From Holosporaceae bacterium (GTDB taxonomy: Bacteria; Pseudomonadota; Alphaproteobacteria; UBA3830), in assembly GCA_031267195.1 (NCBI GenBank), contig JAIRZO010000086.1, positions 1-6,500 of the forward strand: a stretch of 6,500 bases of DNA, read 5' to 3'. The translations under genes were made by a program, and so were the position numbers. Shown piece after piece: positions 1 through 4,748 of this stretch. Every line of letters begins with the position of its first letter. The stretch's first letter is position 1. The notes below the pieces were generated by a model, which searched no databases, was not told the DNA's origin, and was given only the letters and a program-made list of their open reading frames with translations.

Positions 1-560
1 GTTGATGATGGCCAAAATCTCACCAGAGTTCCGCTGTGATGATCGCTGTTTCCCTGATCCACCAGTGGTGCTTCTGCTTTTCCATCGCGGAATCGCATGA
101 AATATTCCCGGCCACTGCGCCAAATGGTCATGTCCAGCCTATTGGATAAGGCATTGACAACGGATACACCAACTCCGTGCAATCCACCGGATATTTTGTA
201 GGAATTTTGATCAAATTTTCCACCGGCATGCAGGCGTGTCATTATCACTTCAGCGGCGGAAACACCTTCTTCTTCGTGGATGTCTGTGGGAATACCGCGG
301 CCATCGTCCAGCACCGAGACAGATCCATCTTCGTGGATGGTGACATTTATGAGGTGGCAATAACCGGCTAGAGATTCGTCAATGGCATTGTCCACAACTT
401 CGAACACCATATGGTGCAGGCCACTACCATCGTCCGTATCACCAATGTACATGCCGGGACGTTTTTTTACAGCATCCAGTCCTCGTAATACTTTGATGGA
501 GCTGGCATTATAATCTTCTCTAGCAGAGGATATATCATCCAATGTATCTGTTCCGGACAT
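1..560 (-). CDS. gyrB: DNA gyrase subunit B, N-terminal part (runs off the window)
   Basis: This is the start of the ATPase subunit of DNA gyrase, which with GyrA introduces negative supercoils in the cytoplasm. Translating the minus strand from ATG at 560-558 gives about 186 residues with no stop; the C-terminal three quarters lie beyond base 1. The GHKL ATP-binding fold is visible: [17 protein letters not shown] at 34-50, [10 protein letters not shown] at 53-62 (E54 and N58 match E. coli catalytic Glu42 and Mg-binding Asn46), DDGRGIP at 85-91, HAGGKFD at 111-117 (K115 matches Lys103), and [15 protein letters not shown] from 125. The [12 protein letters not shown] wording favours GyrB over ParE. 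The N-terminus is about 12 residues longer than in E. coli. An AAGGA-like ribosome binding site about 9 nt upstream supports the start. It is probably transcribed alone from the promoter at 600-628. Confidence 0.96.
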   Translation of the reverse strand, partial: MSGTDTLDDISSAREDYNASSIKVLRGLDAVKKRPGMYIGDTDDGSGLHHMVFEVVDNAIDESLAGYCHLINVTIHEDGSVSVLDDGRGIPTDIHEEEGVSAAEVIMTRLHAGGKFDQNSYKISGGLHGVGVSVVNALSNRLDMTIWRSGREYFMRFRDGKAEAPLVDQGNSDHHSGTLVRFWPSS

Positions 561-599
561 CGCTACCAATCCTTTTGAAAAATCTAGTTAACGAAAGGC

Positions 600-628
600 A
601 TTGTAGCAAAATATAAAGACAATACCAA
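600..628 (-). promoter_or_regulatory. Sigma70-type promoter of gyrB
   Basis: On the minus strand TTGGTA (628-623) is followed by exactly 17 nt and TACAAT (605-600). These match the -35 and -10 consensus at 4 of 6 and 5 of 6 positions. Transcription would start near 592, leaving a 5' leader of about 32 nt before the gyrB ATG at 560. This is the clearest promoter in the window; assignment is by eye only. Confidence 0.65.
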
Positions 629-744
629 AGAAATAATACGGATAAAATCGCCGAATTATCGGTCATTTGAGGAGAATGAAGTTAAATCTGACGGTATGTT
701 TTTTGTCGTCCTATCCTGGACAATCTCCCATAATAAGGAGTATA

Positions 745-834
745 TACTCATTCAAAATAAGAAGCTGGATTTCGAAGGCGAAAATTCACGGCAATTACAG
801 CCTTCCAAGTCCAGAGTCTCATCTTGAATGAGTA
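745..834 (-). repeat. 90-bp imperfect palindromic element, complete copy, 3' of era
   Basis: The two 45-nt halves (745-789 and 790-834) are imperfect reverse complements. The first 11 bases of each arm, TACTCATTCAA, are identical, followed further in by matching CTGGA and GAAGGC blocks; roughly three quarters of positions agree without gaps. Two A/G differences between the arms become G-U pairs in a minus-strand transcript, so the hairpin folds better in the direction of era. A shorter hairpin, CTCAT-tcaag-ATGAG, is nested in the era-proximal arm. The element starts 4 nt after the era stop codon. A 12-bp perfect palindrome, GAGTATATACTC (738-749), overlaps the distal end. No T-run follows, so it is not a classical intrinsic terminator. 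The start of a second copy is at 6478-6500. Confidence 0.8.
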
Positions 835-838
835 CAGA

Positions 839-1711
839 TCATTTTGATTTTTTATCAGCATTTGGGCGTTTGTCATAAACATGAAGCAGAAGATGTACTG
901 TTCTCCCAAGCAATCGACTCAGTTCTTCCCTTGCTGCGGTTCCTATGGCTTTTATTTTTCGACCATTTGCACCCAAAAAGATTTTTCTGTGCGTCTGATT
1001 CTGCACATAAATATTTTGCACAATTCTTATGCTTCCGTCCGCTTGATTTTCGTAACTTTCCACTTCTACGCGGCATTTATATGGTATCTCCTGGTGTAGA
1101 TAATTGTATATGTGCTCCCTTGTTATTTCTGATACGTAGTGTTCAAAGGTTGAGTCTGTAATTTCATCTTTGTCGTATATCCAGTCACGGTATGGCATGG
1201 CGGTGGCGAGATAGTTTATCAGATCGCTAACTCCATTGCTGTGAAGGCTGGAAATCATAAATATATTTTCAAAACTTCTCAAAGAGCTAAACATGAACGC
1301 TATTTCCAGCAGCTTTGGCTTGTGGATTAGGTCTATTTTGTTCAGCACCAGAGATATCTTCCTTTTTTCATCAATTTTTTTAAGCAAGGCAATGCTTTTT
1401 GTGAATTTAGTCTTTGATGCATCCACCAAGAACAACACCTCATCCGAACTCCGAAAAGCTTCCCAGGTGAGCCTATCCAGTGGTCTTAAAGTATTATTTG
1501 AACTGGAAATAAAACCAGGAGTATCGACCAGGACTACCTGACTATCCCCAATGATGACGATGCCAATGGTAATATCCAGCGTGGTTTGTAATTTCCGAGA
1601 CACGATGGACACCTTGCTGCCTACAAGAACATTTATCAACGTAGACTTGCCGGCATTGGTTTCACCAATCAAGACGACATAGCCACAGCGTGCTCCAGCG
1701 AAAAAGTGCAT
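839..1711 (-). CDS. era: GTPase Era, 30S ribosome assembly factor
   Basis: Era is a GTPase that binds the 3' end of 16S rRNA through a C-terminal KH domain and helps mature the small subunit. The 290 residues match the family length. G-domain motifs are in order: G1 GETNAGKST (16-24), G2 around QTT (42-44), G3 DTPG (63-66), G4 NKID (124-127) and G5 SSL (154-156). The Era-type linker DEITDSTFEHYVSEITRE begins near 182, and the KH signature GANGRKIKAIG is at 247-257. The start is forced, since an in-frame TAG lies 15 nt upstream with no other start between, although no good ribosome binding site is seen. Two oddities: Leu45 follows QTT where Arg is usual, and the KH GxxG loop is GANG without its usual lysine. 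rnc, a common upstream neighbour, is absent; a surface-protein gene lies there instead. The tail is Lys-rich. Confidence 0.95.
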   Translation of the reverse strand: MHFFAGARCGYVVLIGETNAGKSTLINVLVGSKVSIVSRKLQTTLDITIGIVIIGDSQVVLVDTPGFISSSNNTLRPLDRLTWEAFRSSDEVLFLVDASKTKFTKSIALLKKIDEKRKISLVLNKIDLIHKPKLLEIAFMFSSLRSFENIFMISSLHSNGVSDLINYLATAMPYRDWIYDKDEITDSTFEHYVSEITREHIYNYLHQEIPYKCRVEVESYENQADGSIRIVQNIYVQNQTHRKIFLGANGRKIKAIGTAAREELSRLLGRTVHLLLHVYDKRPNADKKSK

Positions 1712-1942
1712 AGGGACAGATGACTATCAGAAAAATAAGGCTGTTGCAGTGTGCACCGGGATCAAGACAACAGCAACGAATACCCAATCTACCCGGAACG
1801 GACAGCAGGACAGCTACTAACCAAATAACAGGTTACAAAAAAGAGAGCAGAATTCGACAAAAATTCCCAGAACGCAGCGGCGTCAGGAGATAATGCAAGC
1901 CGCAACGAACCGGGAAAAAGCGAAACTCAAGCCAAGTAGCAG
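1712..1942. other. Intergenic block between the omp-like gene and era, T-poor on the plus strand
   Basis: This 231-bp gap has a marked strand bias. In the 180 bases from 1761 to 1940 I count 77 A and only 18 T on the plus strand, while G and C are both common. The minus strand, in the direction of the flanking genes, is therefore U-rich. A 57-codon plus-strand reading frame from ATG 1720 to TAA 1893 fits inside the gap, encodes a very basic peptide (MTIRKIRLLQC at the start, ending SGVRR) and has AGGGA 3 nt upstream. T-poor DNA lacks stop codons by chance, so I do not call it a gene. No recognisable RNA gene is seen. Most likely this is the 3' untranslated region of the omp-like gene plus the era leader. 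Confidence 0.5.
1837..1867 (-). terminator. Weak candidate terminator downstream of the omp-like gene
   Basis: On the minus strand a short stem (GGAATT pairing with AATTCT through one G-U, about 7-nt loop, bases 1867-1849) is followed a few bases later by TTTTTT (1842-1837). The stem is short and AT-rich and a CTCTC spacer separates it from the T-run, so termination here is only a possibility. Confidence 0.2.
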
Positions 1943-2884
1943 CTAGGATGCGGAACTAGAAGGAAACGAGAATTGGCCGAATAGTCTGAAATCAACAGCG
2001 CCCTTGCTAATTGTATAGTTGTTCCCGCTTTTAGCAGCGAATCTATACTCTACTTCAGCACCCACCCCGAGACGGCTGCTGCAAGCATACGAACCTCCAA
2101 CAGCAATCAGCGGCACGATCTTATTGCCGCTGGTCACGACGTGTAGCGGCATAAGGTTGTAGTTTTGACCAGTTATCTCGCAGAACCAGCCCGATACGTC
2201 GGTTTTACCACTAATGCGAGCAGCACCAAGTTTCGCATAGCAATCGATAGCCGGCGTCACCTTGCAATTAAGTTTTACATAGACAGCCGGGACGACACCA
2301 TTGATAGATAGAGTGTTTAACCCCGGGTCCTGGTGCATGAATGTGCTATTCAACACAGCATTATTATTATTGGTCAGTACGCCATCTATAAAATTTATCC
2401 ACGTAGCCTGATCAAGCCCTACCAGTAGGTGATCAGCAGCACTTTTGTTTTTCGCGTTAGAGCGTTTTACTTTAGAAAGAGTCAACGAAGCGCCGACACC
2501 CAATGCCACACGTTCAGATATTGCTTTCGAATAATCGAACGCCAAAAACGCACCAAAGTTCGGAAGCTTAGCAGAACTTTTCGAAATCTGGTCCACAGCC
2601 TGTGTAGTAGTGTCTACCGCACTAACAACCTGATGGTCAGGATCATTCACTTTATAATCCCAGCAACCCTCGGCAATCGCGTTATAGTTCAAGCCGACAT
2701 AAAATTTCCAACCCGTTCTACCCAGTTCGTTACTATCCCCGCCAGAGCTATCCCCACTATCAGACACAGTTGCCTCCTCAGCGGGAGGCGTAAAATCTGC
2801 TCCGGCTGTGGCACTCACAGAATCTGCCAAAGCAGCAGACAAACCTACCAGTGCAACAAAACCAGAAAAAAGCACTTTTTTCAT
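1943..2884 (-). CDS. Secreted or outer-membrane surface protein, probable beta-barrel
   Basis: The 313-residue product has a clear Sec signal peptide: Lys2-Lys3, a hydrophobic core at 4-19 and likely cleavage after ALA (18-20). A low-complexity, acidic Ser/Gly/Asp/Glu linker follows to about residue 52. The rest has alternating short amphipathic strands with aromatic residues (GWKFYVGLNYN, FGAFLAFDYS, RVALGVGASLTL, GVVPAVYVKLNC, RLGVGAEVEYRFA, VDFRLFGQFSF), as in small outer-membrane barrels. It recalls the surface antigens of Rickettsiales and Opa-like porins, but I cannot assign a family. Barrels usually end in Phe; here QFSF is followed by PSSSAS. Four cysteines remain in the mature part (in WDYK-preceding GCW, LNCK, DCYA/WFCE and YACSS contexts, so at least four). 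The start is supported by GAGGAG 8 nt upstream. Long flanking gaps suggest a single-gene transcript, probably strongly expressed. Confidence 0.8.
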   Translation of the reverse strand: MKKVLFSGFVALVGLSAALADSVSATAGADFTPPAEEATVSDSGDSSGGDSNELGRTGWKFYVGLNYNAIAEGCWDYKVNDPDHQVVSAVDTTTQAVDQISKSSAKLPNFGAFLAFDYSKAISERVALGVGASLTLSKVKRSNAKNKSAADHLLVGLDQATWINFIDGVLTNNNNAVLNSTFMHQDPGLNTLSINGVVPAVYVKLNCKVTPAIDCYAKLGAARISGKTDVSGWFCEITGQNYNLMPLHVVTSGNKIVPLIAVGGSYACSSRLGVGAEVEYRFAAKSGNNYTISKGAVDFRLFGQFSFPSSSAS

Positions 2885-2892
2885 TTTATAAA

Positions 2893-2898
2893 CTCCTC
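2893..2898 (-). promoter_or_regulatory. Strong ribosome binding site of the omp-like gene
   Basis: The minus strand reads GAGGAG, a near-perfect anti-16S match, 8 nt before the ATG at 2884. It is the best Shine-Dalgarno sequence in the window and fixes the start of the surface-protein gene, which in addition begins with a proper signal peptide. Confidence 0.8.
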
Positions 2899-2928
2899 AT
2901 ATAAACTAGAATCACAAGATGTAATGAT

Positions 2929-2999
2929 ATTATAATAAAACTACAGGCGTCATACTAACAGTAATTGCTTCAATTACGCAATATTAATGATTAATTAAT
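2929..2999 (-). promoter_or_regulatory. Promoter region of the omp-like gene with an upstream dyad
   Basis: A perfect -10 hexamer TATAAT lies at 2934-2929 on the minus strand, giving a leader of about 38 nt. The -35 is poor; the best spacing gives TTAGTA (18-nt spacer). Just upstream is a perfect dyad, GTAATTG-CTT-CAATTAC (2961-2977), at about -39 to -55 relative to the inferred start. An AT-rich tract (2983-2999, ATTAATGATTAATTAAT) that could act as an UP element follows. A weak -35 with an adjacent dyad would suit an activator or repressor, but the regulator is unknown. Confidence 0.5.
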
Positions 3000-3049
3000 A
3001 CGTCATGTGTTGCAAAAAAGAGACAGTTTCGTAGTAGCAGCAACACCAC

Positions 3050-3069
3050 GTATTGGTTTACACCAACAC
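3050..3069 (-). terminator. Hairpin downstream of folD, possible transcription end
   Basis: GTATTGGT (3050-3057) and ACCAACAC (3062-3069) are complementary apart from one position, which becomes a G-U pair in a minus-strand transcript: an 8-bp stem with a 4-nt loop, 41 nt beyond the folD stop. The nearest minus-strand T-run (TTTTTT, 3019-3014) is about 30 nt further on, so this is not a canonical intrinsic terminator. It may mark the 3' end of the xseB-yggT-folD transcript. Confidence 0.3.
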
Positions 3070-3109
3070 AAATATGACAGTCTGCACAGCGGCAAACAGC
3101 TAAATATAG

Positions 3110-3958
3110 TCAACAGCAGGCCAACTGTAGAACATTGTCCATGAGATAGGCTACGGTCATGGGACCAACCCCATTAGGGACAGGAGTAATTGCTCCGGCG
3201 ATTGGAAAAACTTCTTCAAAATCAACATCGCCTACTGTTTTCTTTCCGCCATTTTCTTCAATGCGACTGATGCCAACATCTATGATGGTTGCTCCAGGTT
3301 TTACAAACGATTGCTCCACAAATCTGGGGCTGCCGATGGCGCTGACAAGAATATCTGCAGTTTTACAAATTTCCGGCAAATTTTTAGAATAGGAATGGAG
3401 CAATGTTACAGTGCAATTTGCATTCAGGAGCAATTGGGACAATGGTCTACCTACAATGGAAGATCTTCCCAACACAACGGCATGCAACCCGGCAATGCTT
3501 TTATGTACATAATATATGAGATGCAGCACCCCCAGAGGAGTGCAAGGTACAATACCAGGTTCTCCCGAGAACAACCGCCCCTGATTAATTGTGGTTAATC
3601 CATCCACATCTTTATCAGGGCGAATTAAATTTACCAATTCCCGAAACACCAGTCCCTTTGGTAAAGGAGATTGCAGCAATATTCCATGAACACTTGCATC
3701 GGCATTGAGTTTTTGAATCTGGGATGCTAATTCTTCCTGACTTACATTCGAAGAATATTTATACACTTCAGACAAAATACCAACGGATTTGGCTAGCGCT
3801 ACTTTTTTTTCTATATATATTTCGCTGGATGGATCGTCGCCGGCATTTAATACTGCTATTTTAGGAAACACTCCCCTGCACATCACCAGTTTTACCTTTG
3901 AAGCAATATCCCGGCAGAAGTTATCGGCTATTTCTTTTCCATTTATTAGCTGCGCCAT
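3110..3958 (-). CDS. folD: Bifunctional methylenetetrahydrofolate dehydrogenase / methenyltetrahydrofolate cyclohydrolase
   Basis: FolD interconverts 5,10-methylene-, 5,10-methenyl- and 10-formyl-tetrahydrofolate, supplying one-carbon units for purines and formyl-Met-tRNA, with NADP as usual cofactor. The 282 residues are the normal length. Family signatures are present: GDDPSSEIYIEKK (40-52) with Tyr48 and catalytic Lys52 (E. coli Tyr50/Lys54), GILLQSPLP (92-100) with Gln96, PDKDVDG (114-120) with Asp119, PCTPLGV (137-143), the Rossmann GRSSIVGRP (163-171), and TPVPNGVGPMT (258-268). The last usually reads TPVPGGVGPMT, so Asn262 is a mild deviation. The start has GGAG 10 nt upstream. It lies 40 nt after yggT and is probably the last gene of an xseB-yggT-folD operon. 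Confidence 0.96.
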   Translation of the reverse strand: MAQLINGKEIADNFCRDIASKVKLVMCRGVFPKIAVLNAGDDPSSEIYIEKKVALAKSVGILSEVYKYSSNVSQEELASQIQKLNADASVHGILLQSPLPKGLVFRELVNLIRPDKDVDGLTTINQGRLFSGEPGIVPCTPLGVLHLIYYVHKSIAGLHAVVLGRSSIVGRPLSQLLLNANCTVTLLHSYSKNLPEICKTADILVSAIGSPRFVEQSFVKPGATIIDVGISRIEENGGKKTVGDVDFEEVFPIAGAITPVPNGVGPMTVAYLMDNVLQLACC

Positions 3959-3998
3959 AAAGATTCATCTCCAGTATTTGCGATTGGCCGGTAATTTT

Positions 3999-4304
3999 CT
4001 ACAAACAAAATCTAGCCAGGATACGAGCAATCACCAATTCACAAAAACTCAGCCAAAGAATCAACGCCAGTGGCGCTAAATCGAAAGATGGGCAAATCGA
4101 CTGCAGCCTTCTTCGGATGGGGTTGAGCATAAAATTCGATATCCTCGTCAGGATATCTACTATATAGTAGATTAGTTTATTGTTGGTGCTTAAAATGTCC
4201 GCTACCACGAGCCACCCAAGCAGCACTGAAACCAAAACGACCCCAGTCATGAAATTGATTAGCATTTTCATAACTATCAGGAAAGGAACCAAAATTATAT
4301 CCAT
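3999..4304 (-). CDS. yggT: YggT family integral membrane protein
   Basis: A 101-residue inner-membrane protein of the YggT family, whose role is not well established. Two hydrophobic stretches are seen, about 3-38 and 77-97, separated by the diagnostic segment LNPIRRRLQ (60-68) and a DLAP motif (75-78) just before the second helix. Alphaproteobacterial homologues are commonly single-repeat proteins of this size, so it looks complete. GGAG lies 5 nt before the ATG, a rather short spacing. It sits 39 nt after xseB and 40 nt before folD on the same strand; a yggT-folD pairing is familiar in alphaproteobacteria, often with a small DUF167 gene between, which is missing here. The coding sequence contains two overlapping palindromes at 4138-4172. 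Confidence 0.88.
   Translation of the reverse strand: MDIILVPFLIVMKMLINFMTGVVLVSVLLGWLVVADILSTNNKLIYYIVDILTRISNFMLNPIRRRLQSICPSFDLAPLALILWLSFCELVIARILARFCL
4138..4172. repeat. Two overlapping palindromes within yggT
   Basis: GATATCCT-cgtc-AGGATATC (4138-4157) is a perfect 8-bp inverted repeat with a 4-nt loop. It overlaps by three bases a perfect 18-bp palindrome, ATCTACTATATAGTAGAT (4155-4172). Both lie inside the yggT frame, encoding roughly IYYIVDILTRIS. They may be chance, a mRNA structure or a protein-binding site. Confidence 0.6.
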
Positions 4305-4343
4305 AAAAACTCCACAATATCAAAAAAAATGTTAGGAAAAGCA

Positions 4344-4577
4344 CTATTCGGAATCTGTTTTATCACAGGATATCTGGTTTATCTTTAGTTGGGCGGATTC
4401 CAGAATCTTATCACAATGTTTCTTAAGCGCAATGCCGCGTTCATAGAGACCTACAGATTCCTTTAGAGAGGATTTGCCAATTTCCAGCAGATCTACGATT
4501 CCTTCCAGCTCCTGCAGGGCAGTTTCAAACTCCATTGCTTCAATGTCATTACTGTTCGATGATTTCGCCATGGCCAT
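4344..4577 (-). CDS. xseB: Exodeoxyribonuclease VII small subunit
   Basis: XseB associates in several copies with XseA to form exonuclease VII, which degrades single-stranded DNA to oligonucleotides in repair. The 77 residues carry the family core in order: FETALQELEGIVDLLEIG (17-34), then LKESVGLYERGIALKKHC (38-55) and ILESAQLKI (58-66), forming the expected helical hairpin. xseA is not in this window, as is common. The start could be ATG 4577 or the in-frame ATG 4571 two codons later; neither has a clear ribosome binding site and I keep the longer. It is the first gene of a probable xseB-yggT-folD operon, transcribed away from phaC. Confidence 0.93.
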   Translation of the reverse strand: MAMAKSSNSNDIEAMEFETALQELEGIVDLLEIGKSSLKESVGLYERGIALKKHCDKILESAQLKINQISCDKTDSE

Positions 4578-4748
4578 TCTACATTTTTTTTAAACACCAA
4601 AACGGTAATAGTATATCGCCATATACTGCAATAATAAATGCTATTATGTGCTTTAAATTACCATGTGGCGGATGTTTACCAATTTTTATATTTTTATGTG
4701 CTACAGCTAAATCTGGGCCATTGATTTAGTTGGTGTTTGGGTTTTTTG
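4578..4748. promoter_or_regulatory. Divergent xseB/phaC intergenic region with two dyads
   Basis: This AT-rich gap must hold the promoters of both flanking genes. A perfect dyad AGTATAT-cgcc-ATATACT (4610-4627) includes a minus-strand TATACT (4615-4610) that could be the xseB -10, placing the start about 25 nt before the gene; the matching -35 is poor. A second dyad, ATAATA-aatgc-TATTAT (4631-4647), lies 3 nt further. Toward phaC the sequence is T-rich (4681-4697), and I could not pick a convincing plus-strand promoter. No RNA gene or small ORF is evident. Confidence 0.45.

Noticed and set aside
177..371. 64-codon plus-strand frame
   Set aside because: It is antisense to the clear GyrB ATP-binding domain.
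725..740. CTCC/GGAG mini-hairpin as terminator for era
   Set aside because: Only four base pairs and no T-run follow on the minus strand.
745..834. Reading the palindrome as a tRNA, riboswitch or CRISPR repeat
   Set aside because: It lacks cloverleaf features, spacers or a known aptamer core, and sits 3' rather than 5' of genes.
844..1161. Open frames of 70-105 codons on the plus strand opposite era
   Set aside because: They lie inside the well-supported era gene, show no domain or ribosome binding site, and reflect the complement of its codons.
1742..1779. CTGTTG...CAACAG inverted repeat followed by TTATTTTT on the minus strand, before era
   Set aside because: The 6-bp stem closes a loop of about 21 nt, so a stable terminator is unlikely.
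1720..1893. 57-codon basic ORF on the plus strand
   Set aside because: It is open mainly because the block is T-poor, so stop codons are scarce; no homology or promoter is visible. Kept only as a finding, not as a gene.
2429..2935. 168-codon plus-strand frame opposite the surface-protein gene
   Set aside because: The minus frame has a signal peptide, strong ribosome binding site and barrel-like pattern; the plus frame is Arg/Ser-rich and reads through the promoter.
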